A stretch of DNA of 64,000 nt from JBAZZQ01 sp041658725 (GTDB lineage: Bacteria > Planctomycetota > Phycisphaerae > JAAYCJ01). The translations under genes were made by a program, and so were the position numbers. Positions 36,257 to 45,653 of the stretch are shown here, in pieces. The DNA lies in contig JBAZZQ010000014.1 in the NCBI GenBank assembly GCA_041658725.1, positions 1 to 64,000 on the forward strand, given 5' to 3'. The notes beneath the pieces were generated by a model. It worked only from the letters and a program-made list of their open reading frames with translations, had not been told where the DNA came from and searched no databases. The first letter of the stretch is position 1. Every line of letters starts with the position of its first letter.

Positions 36257-37551
36257 ATTCGCCAATAGATGAAAAATTAAAACGCGTTTACGAAGTGTTC
36301 TATCACGACCATGATCGGCTCCGCGGGAATCTCCTGGGTTCACTTCCCGCCCAGCCGTGTGAACCTCCATTAAGTCGCAATGTTTTTAAACTATGGTATT
36401 TTTTGGGAGGTACAAAAATGAAACGCCAAATCGTAGCCGCCGCCATTGCCGCCGCAATTATGTTACTGGCCCTCAACTTCTGGCCTGTCAATTCGAAAGA
36501 TGGTATTGCCTGGGCGGATGTAGTTAGGCAGATTCACGAAGTAAAGTCATTGGTCTGGGTATGGAATGAGGAGGAAATAGATTCAGCCTATTCGGCACCC
36601 AAGGTAAAGGGGAGGTGGAAGTGTTACTATAAAGATCCCGGCATGTCGCGGGAAGATCATTTTATAGTTGGAACAACTCAACCTTCCGTCTTGCCAGATG
36701 CTACGGAGCGATGTAACAGGATTAATATCCGTGGGATGACCCCAACGAAATCCAATTCTTACGATCTCGCCGTACTTGAAAAAAAGGCATGGATTCAAAT
36801 CACGACGTTTTCACCTCCGATAACTAGATTGCCCACAGAGGCGATGGCAATATGGTCAAAGCTCGGCAGAATTACCTCGGATAAAACCTGTAAAATCGGC
36901 CATAAAGAGATTAATGGGATAGCATGTGTGGGTTTTGAGGCCCATATCAATGCGTTTGAACCCCGAATTCCGATGAAGGGAAAGGTACGGGTTTGGTCAG
37001 AGAAAGACACCGGCATTCCCGTGCTTGTGGAACTCCAATATCAAGCAAAAGGAGGAACATATATCTCCGGAACGACGATCGATCATATTCAATGGAATGC
37101 GGTTCTGTCGGATGATCTCTTCAAATTGCCAGACTTGAAAGGTTGGAAGGTTGAAGAGGTTCGATCCAGCTCGGAACAAGTATTCTTCTCCTGTACCCGG
37201 TTACGCAATGACATTCCGTTTCAAGTTCGACGAAAGGATGGCACTTTGATCTTGAACGTTGCGGATGTTTTTTCGATGAAAAAGGGAGGCATTTACACTA
37301 CATTGACAAATGGGAAATTGAAGAAACAGGTCGAGGTATTTGCCGTTCTGAACCAGGAAGGGAGAGACAAAATTAAAAAAATTTGGGCCAAAGGACAAAA
37401 TCTGGAATTGTTGGCGGACTTTAACGGAAAAAGTCAATCGGCAGGATATGTTCCCATTTCAAATAACGGCCCCGGGATTATGATTGATATCACCTCTATG
37501 AATATCACGCCGAAGGAATTCGAAGACAACTACCTGACCTCTGGAAATTAA
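36253..37551 (+). CDS. Membrane protein coupled to the ECF sigma factor (LolA-like, putative anti-sigma)
   Basis: This 432-residue protein has a short cytoplasmic N-terminus (about 55 residues, with no obvious zinc anti-sigma motif) and one membrane span near 58-76. A beta-rich periplasmic region follows (about 80-300) that resembles LolA/DUF2092-type folds (GKVRVWSEKDTGIPVLVELQY). A C-terminal domain (about 310-432) of unknown type completes it. The 4-nt overlap with the sigma gene and the topology suggest that it holds or signals to the sigma factor. That role is inferred from position only. Confidence 0.7.
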   Translation: MNSPIDEKLKRVYEVFYHDHDRLRGNLLGSLPAQPCEPPLSRNVFKLWYFLGGTKMKRQIVAAAIAAAIMLLALNFWPVNSKDGIAWADVVRQIHEVKSLVWVWNEEEIDSAYSAPKVKGRWKCYYKDPGMSREDHFIVGTTQPSVLPDATERCNRINIRGMTPTKSNSYDLAVLEKKAWIQITTFSPPITRLPTEAMAIWSKLGRITSDKTCKIGHKEINGIACVGFEAHINAFEPRIPMKGKVRVWSEKDTGIPVLVELQYQAKGGTYISGTTIDHIQWNAVLSDDLFKLPDLKGWKVEEVRSSSEQVFFSCTRLRNDIPFQVRRKDGTLILNVADVFSMKKGGIYTTLTNGKLKKQVEVFAVLNQEGRDKIKKIWAKGQNLELLADFNGKSQSAGYVPISNNGPGIMIDITSMNITPKEFEDNYLTSGN

Positions 37552-37578
37552 AAGACCGCATCGATCATAAAAATATGA

Positions 37579-37607
37579 GAATGGCCACGTTATTAACGTG
37601 GCCATTC
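37579..37607 (+). terminator. Hairpin terminator after the sigma-factor operon
   Basis: GAATGGCCACGTTA (37579-37592) and TAACGTGGCCATTC (37594-37607) are perfect inverted copies 27 nt after the stop codon; only three T residues follow. Confidence 0.65.
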
Positions 37608-37675
37608 TTTGTCCGTTCGCGTAAATTCGTGTCAAAAATTCAATTCTGAAATAGGCACACGGCAGTAGCGTTTTT

Positions 37676-37705
37676 TTGTGTGAACCCAATTTATTTTGTT
37701 ATAAT
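37676..37705 (+). promoter_or_regulatory. Candidate promoter for the aldo/keto reductase gene
   Basis: TTGTGT (37676-37681) and a perfect TATAAT (37700-37705) are separated by 18 nt. A GGAGG ribosome site follows at about 37717, 9 nt before the ATG. Confidence 0.55.
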
Positions 37706-37731
37706 AGCAAATAATTGGAGGTTTGAAAAAA

Positions 37732-38712
37732 ATGGAAATCAATCGACGCGATTTTATGAAGGTTTGTGCCATCGCCGCCGGACAGGCGGTGATTACAGGC
37801 TGCGCGGGAAAGAATAAATTGATGGCCTTTAATAGCAATAAACAAACGGGCTTCCCCCGTCGACGGCTGGGGAAAACCGGACGCGACGTTTCCATCATTG
37901 CCCTGGGGGGGATGACAATGATCCCAATGGAACCGGCCCAGGCCAAAAAACTCATCGACGACAGTATTGAAAAAGGGATCAATTATTTCGATGTCGCCCC
38001 CACGTATGGCGATGCGGAATTAAAATTCGGACCCGCGTTGAAACCCTATCGGGACCAAATATTTCTCGCCTGTAAATCCACTCACCGCGACCGCCTGGGA
38101 ATTGAAAAAGAAATAACCAATTCCCTCAAACGTCTGGAAACGGATCATCTCGATCTTTACCAGCTCCACGCCATCGCGGACGTGGAAAAAGACGTTCATG
38201 CCGCCCTCGGTAAAGGCGGAGCCATGGAAGCCATTCTCGAAGCACGGAAAAAAGGATTAATCCGCCACATCGGATTTACCGCTCACTCGCCCGAGGCGGC
38301 ACTGGCGGCCATGAAGGAATTCGATTTCGACACAATGATGTACCCAATCAATTTTTGCACCCACTTTCGCAACAGGTTCGAAGTCGAACCACTCGCCCAA
38401 GCCAAAAAACGCGATATGGGAATCATCGCCATTAAAGCCCTCGCCAAACAAAAATGGCCCAAAAACGCCAACCACTCCGAATACGCAAACTGCTGGTATG
38501 AACCCCTGACCAAACCCGAACAGGCGAGACTCGCTCTCTACTGGACACTATCCCAGGGTGTGACATTAGCCATTCCGCCCGGAGACGAAAAGATTTACCG
38601 ATTGGCCATAGACTTCGCTCCTCATAATCAACCATTAACCCACAACCAGGAAGCGGAACTCAAAACTTTAGCTGAAAATCTCGATCCGATATTTCCACTA
38701 AAACCTGGTTAA
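37732..38712 (+). CDS. Tat-exported aldo/keto reductase-family protein
   Basis: This protein of about 326 residues begins with a twin-arginine signal (INRRDFMKVC), and ITGC further on may be a lipobox, so it would be exported folded, perhaps as a lipoprotein. The barrel has GKTGRDVSIIALGG, the catalytic region FDVAPTYGDAE (Asp and Tyr), CKSTHRD (catalytic Lys position) and LYQLHAI in place of the usual His-containing LLQLH. NADPH-dependent reduction is the family's activity; the substrate is unknown. GGAGG precedes the ATG by 9 nt; a TTG 9 nt upstream is too close to it. Confidence 0.88.
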   Translation: MEINRRDFMKVCAIAAGQAVITGCAGKNKLMAFNSNKQTGFPRRRLGKTGRDVSIIALGGMTMIPMEPAQAKKLIDDSIEKGINYFDVAPTYGDAELKFGPALKPYRDQIFLACKSTHRDRLGIEKEITNSLKRLETDHLDLYQLHAIADVEKDVHAALGKGGAMEAILEARKKGLIRHIGFTAHSPEAALAAMKEFDFDTMMYPINFCTHFRNRFEVEPLAQAKKRDMGIIAIKALAKQKWPKNANHSEYANCWYEPLTKPEQARLALYWTLSQGVTLAIPPGDEKIYRLAIDFAPHNQPLTHNQEAELKTLAENLDPIFPLKPG

Positions 38713-38766
38713 AAAGGAAACCGGCTGTATTGCTTTTAACCTTTGGAAAAGATCGAGATTTACAAA

Positions 38767-38795
38767 TTGCAATTTCGGCTCTCGACAAGTATGAT
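38767..38795 (+). promoter_or_regulatory. Sigma-70-type promoter for recA
   Basis: TTGCAA (38767-38772) and TATGAT (38790-38795) are separated by 17 nt. The start near 38802 leaves about 28 nt of leader. I see no clear LexA box. Confidence 0.6.
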
Positions 38796-38829
38796 TCTTT
38801 GCATTCACTTTTATGGTAGGAGAAAACTC

Positions 38830-39924
38830 ATGGCAGCAAAATCGAGTAAAGCAGAGGAAGCGGTGGAAAGTGCGGGTAAAAAAATCGCCGAGCGAGAACA
38901 GAAGCGCGATGACGTGCTAAAACACGCCCTGCAGCAGATCACCAAGGTCTACGGCAAAGGGGCGATCATGCGGATGGACGAGTCGGAAATAGTGGGGATC
39001 GAAGGGATCAGCACGGGATCACTGGGGTTGGATTTAGCTTTGGGAGGCCAGGGGATTCCCAAGGGTCGGGTCAGCGAACTTTACGGCCCGGAATCGTCAG
39101 GCAAAACGACGCTGGCGCTATCGGTCATCGCCCAAGCTCAGAAGATAGGCGGAGTGGCGGCATTTGTCGACGCGGAACACGCACTGGACCCGAGCTGGGC
39201 AAAACGGGTGGGTGTGAAACTGGAAGCCCTTCTGATTTCGCAGCCGGACACCGGTGAACAAGCGCTGGATATAACGGAAATGCTTGTGCGAACCAACGCG
39301 GTCGATGTGATTGTTGTCGATTCTGTGGCGGCACTTATCCCCGAAGCCGAGATCAAAGGCGAAATGGGCGACCAGGTGGTCGGGATGCAGGCACGGTTAA
39401 TGAGCAAGGCCCTTCGCAAGTTGACCGGAGCCATTCAGAAATCCAAAACGGCGGTGGTTTTCATCAACCAGTTGCGAATGAAGATCGGCATCGGTTACGG
39501 AAACCCGGAAACAACTTCGGGCGGGATGGCACTTAAATTTTACAGTTCCGTCCGCGTGGACCTTCGGCGGATCAGTTCTATCAAGGAAGGCGAACGGCTC
39601 ACCGGCAACCGAGTGCGTGGAAAAGTGGTGAAAAATAAAGTAGCCCCCCCCTTCCGAACGGCTGAATTCGATATCATGTTTGACCGCGGAATCACTCCCG
39701 AAGGCGATATCGTCGATCTGGGCGTGGAAAGCAAGGTCATCGACAAGAGCGGATCGTGGTTCAACTTCGGAGATACCAAGCTGGGCCAAGGCCGGGAAAC
39801 CGCCAAGCAATTCTTGCGCGAAAACCAGGACATTATGGCCAAGATTCGCGAGGAGATTATCGCCCGTCGAGCCGAGCTGGAAGAGACACTTTTGACCGGA
39901 ACACACGAGACGACTACAGAATGA
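38830..39924 (+). CDS. recA: Recombinase RecA
   Basis: From the ATG at 38830 (GGAG upstream) the protein has 364 residues, the usual RecA length. It drives strand exchange in homologous recombination and activates SOS-type responses. Walker A is GPESSGKTTL near residue 86, Walker B VIVVDSVAAL, and the DNA loops are IPEAEIKGEMGDQ and GIGYGNPETTSGG, followed by the conserved GRVRGK-like stretch (NRVRGKVVKNK). Upstream residues from other starts are not family-like. A restriction-modification pair and alaS follow on the same strand. Confidence 0.98.
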   Translation: MAAKSSKAEEAVESAGKKIAEREQKRDDVLKHALQQITKVYGKGAIMRMDESEIVGIEGISTGSLGLDLALGGQGIPKGRVSELYGPESSGKTTLALSVIAQAQKIGGVAAFVDAEHALDPSWAKRVGVKLEALLISQPDTGEQALDITEMLVRTNAVDVIVVDSVAALIPEAEIKGEMGDQVVGMQARLMSKALRKLTGAIQKSKTAVVFINQLRMKIGIGYGNPETTSGGMALKFYSSVRVDLRRISSIKEGERLTGNRVRGKVVKNKVAPPFRTAEFDIMFDRGITPEGDIVDLGVESKVIDKSGSWFNFGDTKLGQGRETAKQFLRENQDIMAKIREEIIARRAELEETLLTGTHETTTE

Positions 39925-39964
39925 TATAATACAAATATGATATGCAAAAACCGGAGACCGTAAG

Positions 39965-40882
39965 ATGAACATACCCCATCCTATTCCTTATCAAGGTAGC
40001 AAACGCCGTCTTGCTGCTTTCATCTTGCGCTTTGTTCCGCCTCGATGCAATCGTTTGGTTGAACCTTTTGCCGGTTCATCTGCGGTCTCTTTAGCCGCGG
40101 CCTATCATACGAAGGCACAAAAATTTCTCCTAAACGACATAAACTCCCCGTTGATACAACTTTGGGAGCAAATCATCAACAACCCCAAGAGCATTGCTTT
40201 CAAGTATCGAACCCTCTGGAACCAACAAATCGGGCGTGAAAAAGAATTTTTTAACGAAGTTCGCGCAACGTTTAATAAAACGCAAAGGCCTGATTGTTTT
40301 CTGTTTCTCTTAGCTCGCTGCGCCAAGGCGACCATTAGGTACAACTCGAAAGGTGAATTTAACAATAGCCCCGACAATAGGAGAAAAGGTACCTGCCCAG
40401 ATACGATGGAAGACAATATCTTACGGGTATCAAAGCTTCTTCGCGGCAAAACGGAAATCACCTGCCGGGATTTTCGAGAAGTCTTGAAGTCAGCGAATTC
40501 CACGGATTTAATCTACATGGACCCCCCCTACCAGGGAGTCTGCGGAGACCGAAATCATCGGTACATTGGCGGGATAACACATACTGATCTTATCGAGTCT
40601 TTGGAACTCCTGAATAAAAAAGAAAGCCTTTACGTCCTAAGCTATGATGGGAAGTCCGGAACCAAAACTTACGGCAAACCCCTCCCCACCCATCTTAAAT
40701 TGAAACATCTTGAGATTGAAGTCGGTCGGTCCTCGCAAGCCACTTTGTTGGGCCAAAATGTGAGAACATACGAATCCATTTATTTGTCCCCTGCATTGAC
40801 AGGCCTAATCGACCTTGATGCCAAAACTATTCCTTTTTCCGCTCCTCGCCGGATCGCAAACCAACTTGTTCTTTTTGGATAA
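39965..40882 (+). CDS. DNA adenine methyltransferase (D12/Dam class), type II R-M
   Basis: This 305-residue protein has PYQGSKRRLAAFI and EPFAGSSAVSLAA (SAM-binding motif I) at the start, LLNDINSPLIQLW (motif II-like) and IYMDPPYQGV (catalytic DPPY), in the order of the alpha-class N6-adenine methylases related to Dam and DpnII. It would protect host DNA from the nuclease encoded 5 nt downstream. GGAG sits 7 nt before the ATG. The target site cannot be deduced. The pair interrupts the recA-alaS neighbourhood. Confidence 0.92.
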   Translation: MNIPHPIPYQGSKRRLAAFILRFVPPRCNRLVEPFAGSSAVSLAAAYHTKAQKFLLNDINSPLIQLWEQIINNPKSIAFKYRTLWNQQIGREKEFFNEVRATFNKTQRPDCFLFLLARCAKATIRYNSKGEFNNSPDNRRKGTCPDTMEDNILRVSKLLRGKTEITCRDFREVLKSANSTDLIYMDPPYQGVCGDRNHRYIGGITHTDLIESLELLNKKESLYVLSYDGKSGTKTYGKPLPTHLKLKHLEIEVGRSSQATLLGQNVRTYESIYLSPALTGLIDLDAKTIPFSAPRRIANQLVLFG

Positions 40883-40887
40883 TTTGC

Positions 40888-41616
40888 ATGCCAAAAAATA
40901 AACTCCCTCAGAATTTCCTCGATCTACTTAAAACGGTTAAAGCAAAACGTCCCCGAACCGTTATCGAACATATATTGAAACATGGCGTCATCACCACCGA
41001 AGAGTTGGAATCTAAGTACGGTTATGCCCATGCCCCACGTGCCGCGAGAGATGTTCGGGAACTGGGAATCCCTCTGGAAACCATCCGCGTTAAAAATTCG
41101 GAAGGCAGAACCATCGCCGCTTATAGGTTCGGAGACCTTCAGAAAGTTCGCGCTGATACGCTGGAAGGGCGAAAGGTATTTTCAAAAGCCTTTAAAGAAT
41201 CCCTGATCTCAAAAAATGGATGCCGATGTTTTATCTGTCTGGGAAACTTTGAGGACCGGTATCTCCAGATCGATCACCGCGTCCCCTATGAAGTGTGTGG
41301 GGATCAGGGAACGTGCGAAAGAAAGGCCGAGGACTACATGCTTATTTGCGGCTCTTGTAACCGGGCAAAGTCCTGGTCCTGTGAGCACTGCCTCAATTGG
41401 TTGGAGGAAAAATCGACACTTCTTTGTCAGACCTGTTATTGGGCAATCCCCGAAAATTATAAGCATATCGCACTGAAGGCCCTTAGAAGAGTTGACATTG
41501 TCTGGTCCGGGAACGAAATCAAACTCTATGAAAAATTGAAAGATCGTGCGCAAACCTTGGGTAAGAATATTCCCGATTATGTAAAATCGATTATTCATGA
41601 TCATGTTGATTGGTAA
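40888..41616 (+). CDS. HNH endonuclease, probable restriction partner of the adjacent methylase
   Basis: This 242-residue protein has an N-terminal winged-helix-like region (RTVIEHILKHGVITTEELESKY). A beta-beta-alpha metal (HNH) nuclease domain follows near residues 110-155: CRCFICLGNFEDRYLQIDHRV with the catalytic His, then LICGSCNRAKSW. Additional CxxC pairs (CEHC, CQTC) suggest bound zinc. It starts 5 nt after the methylase stop, so the two are translated together. A type II restriction role is inferred from pairing with the methylase. No related family name is certain. Confidence 0.8.
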   Translation: MPKNKLPQNFLDLLKTVKAKRPRTVIEHILKHGVITTEELESKYGYAHAPRAARDVRELGIPLETIRVKNSEGRTIAAYRFGDLQKVRADTLEGRKVFSKAFKESLISKNGCRCFICLGNFEDRYLQIDHRVPYEVCGDQGTCERKAEDYMLICGSCNRAKSWSCEHCLNWLEEKSTLLCQTCYWAIPENYKHIALKALRRVDIVWSGNEIKLYEKLKDRAQTLGKNIPDYVKSIIHDHVDW

Positions 41617-41684
41617 GAGGATTTTTGGTAAAATAATGGGTTTAAACATGGTTTACGGTAATGCGAATATGAAAAGAGAAACTT

Positions 41685-44453
41685 ATGCCGTTGAGCAAGA
41701 AAATTAGGTCCGAGTTTATTAAATATTTTGAAAAGTTGGATCATACTTTTGTTCCCTCCTCACAGGTGGTGCCGAAGGACGATCCGACCCTGCTCTTTGC
41801 CAACGCGGGGATGAACCAGTTCAAGGATGTCTTTCTCGGAATCGGTACCCGTCCTTACACCCGGGCTGCCAATACGCAAAAGTGCATCCGGGTCAGCGGA
41901 AAACATAACGACCTGGAGCAGGTCGGAACCGATACGTATCATCATACCTTTTTTGAAATGCTGGGAAACTGGTCGTTTGGCGACTATTTTAAAGCCGATG
42001 CCATCGCATGGGCCTGGAAATTGCTCACGCAAGTTTGGGGCTTGCCGAAAGACCGGCTCTATGCCACGGTTTTTGCTGGTGATGAAAACTTCGGGCTGGC
42101 ACAGGATAACGAAGCGATCGAATTGTGGAAGAAAGTTACCGATATCGATCCGACACACATTTTACCGTTCGGGCAGGACGATAATTTCTGGCAAATGGCC
42201 GACACCGGGCCCTGCGGACCGTGCAGTGAAATCCACATCGATCTGACGCCCGACAAAAGCGGCGGAAAACTCATCAATGCGGGCGATGCCAGGGTCATTG
42301 AAATATGGAATCTGGTATTCATCCAATACAATCGCGATGCCAACGGCGGACTCGATCCTCTGCCCGCCAGGCACGTGGATACGGGAATGGGACTCGAACG
42401 AATCTGCGCGGTAATCAAACATCTGGATGAACTCAAAAGCGGAAAAGTGGCTGCGATTTCAAATTACGGAACGGATCTTTTTGTTCCGATCATCGCGCAT
42501 ATCGAGGAAATCACCGGCTGCAACTATGGCCTCAAGCGAATGAATCTACCGGATCGATATGACAGCGACGATACCGAGAATATCGTCGATATCGCCTGCC
42601 GGGTCATCGCCGATCATATTCGCACACTAATATTCGCTATCGCCGACGGAGCCCAGCCTTCCAACGAAGGACGGGGCTACGTCCTCAGACGACTGCTCCG
42701 CCGAGCGGCGCGATTCGGGCGAAAACTCAACGTCCATGAGCCGTTCATTTATAAACTCGTGCCAACGGTAATCGAGATCATGGGCGGAGCGTTTCCTGAA
42801 CTGGCAAGCAAAGCACAATTCGCAGCCGATACCATTCGCGGGGAAGAAGAAGCTTTCGGTCGAACGCTGGATCGCGGACTGGATATTTTTGAACTGGTGG
42901 CCGCAAAGGTCCAGAACACCGGAACGAAAACCTTCCCTGCCGAAGAAGCTTTCAAATTGTACGATACTTATGGTTTTCCGCTCGATCTGACGCAACTGAT
43001 GGCCAGGGAGCGTGGATACTCTGTGGATGAAAAAGAGTTCGAGCGATTGATGGGACAGCAGCGGGATCGAGCCAGGTCGGCGGAGAAATCAACCACCGCC
43101 GCGATCAATGTTTCCGCGGACGTAAAACTTCCCCCGACAGGTGACAAATTCAAATACGGTCCGTCGATGAAACTCCAGGCACACCTTTTGGGCTGGCTTA
43201 AAGAAGGCGCCTGGTTCGATAGCGGGCAGATCAATTCCCCCGCCCAGGTCGATCTGGTTTTCGACCACTCGTGCTTCTACGGTGAACAAGGCGGCCAGAT
43301 CGGAGATACGGGAAAAATTTCCACCGAAGATGCCGAATTCATTGTCGAAGAGACGATCCGGGTCAACACGGAGACCGTTCTGCATCGAGGAAAATTGGTA
43401 AGAGGAAAATTACAAGTTGGCCAACTGGCGGAACTCGCGGTCGACGCCGAGCGGCGAAACGATATCATGAACAACCACACCGCCACTCACCTTTTGCAGT
43501 GGGCCCTTCGGCAGGTCCTCGGCGATCACGTCAAGCAGGCCGGCTCACTGGTCTCGGATGAATACCTGCGGTTTGATTTTACCAATCCCAAGGCCATGAC
43601 GGACGAAGAAATCCGCCATGTCGAAAAACTGGTGGTGGAAAAAATCGATTCGTCCCTGCCTGTAATCAGCCAGGAAATGCCCATCGGTGAATCCCTTAAA
43701 ATGGGAGTCACCGCCCTTTTCGGTGAAAAATACGGCCAGGTCGTTCGCGTACTGGCCATCGGGGTTGATGATCCGGGCAATATCGCCGGGGCATTCTCGG
43801 CGGAACTCTGCGGTGGAACGCACATAAACAATACCGCCAAGATCATGAACTTTAAAATCATCCGCGAAGAATCGCTTCAGACAGGCGTTCGGCGAATTAC
43901 CGCCCGGACGGGTCGCGGACTTCGGACATTACTGGGGGACCGGTATAATCTGGTCGATGAGTTATGCCAAACGCTCAAAGTCCCTTCCGATCAGCTCCAG
44001 GCGAGAGTAACCGCCCTGCTGGAGGACAATCGAAAACTCAAGAAACAATCGCAGTCCGGCCCCCCCGCCGCGGATTTAGGCGCGGTCACTGGGCAACTGT
44101 TGGACAAAGCTTTAAAAATTGATTCCGCCACTGTGGTCATCGGTGAATTACCGCATGCTCCGATCGATAAATTACGTTCACAGGTCGATTGGTTAAAGAA
44201 AAAGGCCCAGAGCCTGGTCACCGTGCTCGGTAGCCGCGACGGCGACAAGGTCCAACTCCTGGCCGCGGTCTCGGATGATTTGATCGGTAAAGGTTTATCC
44301 GCCGGTAAGATTATCGAAGAAATCGCGAAGATCGTCGGCGGCGGCGGTGGTGGGCGCGATCAGATGGCCCAGGCAGGTGGAAAAATCCCCGACAAGCTCC
44401 CCGAAGCATTGGCCCACGCGGAAAAAATTATACGAGAAAAATTGAACCAGTAG
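41685..44453 (+). CDS. alaS: Alanyl-tRNA synthetase
   Basis: The 922-residue enzyme charges tRNA-Ala with alanine. The class II catalytic core is at the N-terminus (residues about 1-440: IRSEFIKYFEKLDHTFVPSS, FANAGMNQFKD, MLGNWSFGDYFK). The editing domain contains HTATHLLQW near 597 and CGGTH near 709, which bind zinc. A coiled C-terminal domain ends in GGGGGGRDQMAQAGG, the Gly-rich C-Ala signature. Length is a little above the usual 870-880. Confidence 0.98.
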   Translation: MPLSKKIRSEFIKYFEKLDHTFVPSSQVVPKDDPTLLFANAGMNQFKDVFLGIGTRPYTRAANTQKCIRVSGKHNDLEQVGTDTYHHTFFEMLGNWSFGDYFKADAIAWAWKLLTQVWGLPKDRLYATVFAGDENFGLAQDNEAIELWKKVTDIDPTHILPFGQDDNFWQMADTGPCGPCSEIHIDLTPDKSGGKLINAGDARVIEIWNLVFIQYNRDANGGLDPLPARHVDTGMGLERICAVIKHLDELKSGKVAAISNYGTDLFVPIIAHIEEITGCNYGLKRMNLPDRYDSDDTENIVDIACRVIADHIRTLIFAIADGAQPSNEGRGYVLRRLLRRAARFGRKLNVHEPFIYKLVPTVIEIMGGAFPELASKAQFAADTIRGEEEAFGRTLDRGLDIFELVAAKVQNTGTKTFPAEEAFKLYDTYGFPLDLTQLMARERGYSVDEKEFERLMGQQRDRARSAEKSTTAAINVSADVKLPPTGDKFKYGPSMKLQAHLLGWLKEGAWFDSGQINSPAQVDLVFDHSCFYGEQGGQIGDTGKISTEDAEFIVEETIRVNTETVLHRGKLVRGKLQVGQLAELAVDAERRNDIMNNHTATHLLQWALRQVLGDHVKQAGSLVSDEYLRFDFTNPKAMTDEEIRHVEKLVVEKIDSSLPVISQEMPIGESLKMGVTALFGEKYGQVVRVLAIGVDDPGNIAGAFSAELCGGTHINNTAKIMNFKIIREESLQTGVRRITARTGRGLRTLLGDRYNLVDELCQTLKVPSDQLQARVTALLEDNRKLKKQSQSGPPAADLGAVTGQLLDKALKIDSATVVIGELPHAPIDKLRSQVDWLKKKAQSLVTVLGSRDGDKVQLLAAVSDDLIGKGLSAGKIIEEIAKIVGGGGGGRDQMAQAGGKIPDKLPEALAHAEKIIREKLNQ

Positions 44454-44466
44454 TGAGTAGTCAGCA

Positions 44467-45540
44467 GTGCATAGAAGACAAGAATTGCTTTCCCCTAGTT
44501 TGAAATTTGCATTTTACATTTTGTATTTTGCAATGATCTTTATTTCCGGCTGCGCCGTTCCTCAACCCGCCGGCAGAGGATCGCAATTTCTAATGCAGGA
44601 GCCGGAAGGCAAACGCAACTACTATCTCTACTTGCCGGCCACATATACCGCTAAAAAAAGCTGGCCGTTGATCCTGACCCTGCACGGCATGAAACCGTTC
44701 GACAGCGCCCCAGCCCAAAGCCGGGAATGGCAGAGCACCGCCGATCAATACGGCATGGTCATCGTGGCACCGGAGCTTTTGAATTCCGATCTTTTCATGC
44801 AATATCCCCTTCGAGATATCAACAGCAGCGTCAAACAGGACGAACATGAAATCATCGCCATTATGCAATATGTCACCACGCATTGTAACATCGACCGCAG
44901 CCGTATCTTCGCCACCAGCTGGTCCTCCGGCGGGTATATGCTTCATTACATCGTCAATCGCCATCCGGACATGTTCGCGGGACTGTGCGCCCGGGGAAGC
45001 TGTTTTTCCGAAGACCTTCTGAGCGTCGACAACGCCCGGCTGATGGCCCGACGCAATTTCCCCGTCATGATTTACTACTGTGAAAACGATTTGTCGGGAA
45101 TCCAAAAAGAATCCAAACGCGCCGTGGAGTGGTATACCAACTTGGGAGTACCGGTAACCCGAACGGTTGTCCCGGGCAAAGGACATGTGCGGGTCCCTGA
45201 CCTGGCAGCCGCGTTCTTTTCCAAAAATAGCGGAATGGCCAACCGAGTTCAACTGGTGGAAATCGAAACCAGCGGAGCCGTCGGTGTTACTCCATTCACC
45301 GTCAACCTATTGGCCAATTTGCCGGGAATCTCCTACAAGGATTATCACAATTACAAATTCTCCTGGTATGTGGACGATCAGTTACAGGATCAAGCCCAGG
45401 GCCGGGGCAAGCGAATGCTCTTTGCCACCATCGTCCAGATCGGCGTGCATAACATCAAAGTGGAGGTCCTCTCCCCCGAAGGACAAAAACTCCAAACCGC
45501 CATCCAAATCCGAGTACTGCCCGCCATGCCGAAGATGTGA
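44467..45540 (+). CDS. Lipoprotein alpha/beta-hydrolase (PHB depolymerase/feruloyl esterase-like)
   Basis: This protein has up to 357 residues. A lipoprotein signal with IFISGCAVPQ lies near residue 30, so it is envelope-anchored. The hydrolase fold has a Trp-rich opening (WPLILTLHGM), a nucleophile elbow in FATSWSSGGYML near residue 160, and GKGHVRVPD supplying the His near 240, as in LpqC/PHB-depolymerase-like esterases. About 100 C-terminal residues form an extra beta domain resembling a PKD fold (GAVGVTPFTVNLLANLPG). The GTG at 44467 is uncertain; TTG at 44485 is an alternative. Substrate is unknown. Confidence 0.8.
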   Translation: MHRRQELLSPSLKFAFYILYFAMIFISGCAVPQPAGRGSQFLMQEPEGKRNYYLYLPATYTAKKSWPLILTLHGMKPFDSAPAQSREWQSTADQYGMVIVAPELLNSDLFMQYPLRDINSSVKQDEHEIIAIMQYVTTHCNIDRSRIFATSWSSGGYMLHYIVNRHPDMFAGLCARGSCFSEDLLSVDNARLMARRNFPVMIYYCENDLSGIQKESKRAVEWYTNLGVPVTRTVVPGKGHVRVPDLAAAFFSKNSGMANRVQLVEIETSGAVGVTPFTVNLLANLPGISYKDYHNYKFSWYVDDQLQDQAQGRGKRMLFATIVQIGVHNIKVEVLSPEGQKLQTAIQIRVLPAMPKM

Positions 45541-45610
45541 TCAAATCTTGGATCTTGGATTTTGAATTTCAAAAAGAGTTTTTAACCACAAACCATACCA
45601 ATACTTACCG

Positions 45611-45630
45611 CCGAGCGCATTAATTAATCC
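45611..45630 (+). repeat. 20-nt sequence shared with 8929-8948
   Basis: CCGAGCGCATTAATTAATCC occurs here and, identically, at 8929-8948. Both lie between genes. Confidence 0.55.
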
Positions 45631-45653
45631 ATTTTCGTATCAGAAATTCTTTC

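Noticed and set aside
38713..38830. LexA/SOS box upstream of recA
   Set aside because: No clear inverted repeat matching a known LexA consensus was found near the promoter; regulators in this phylum may differ.
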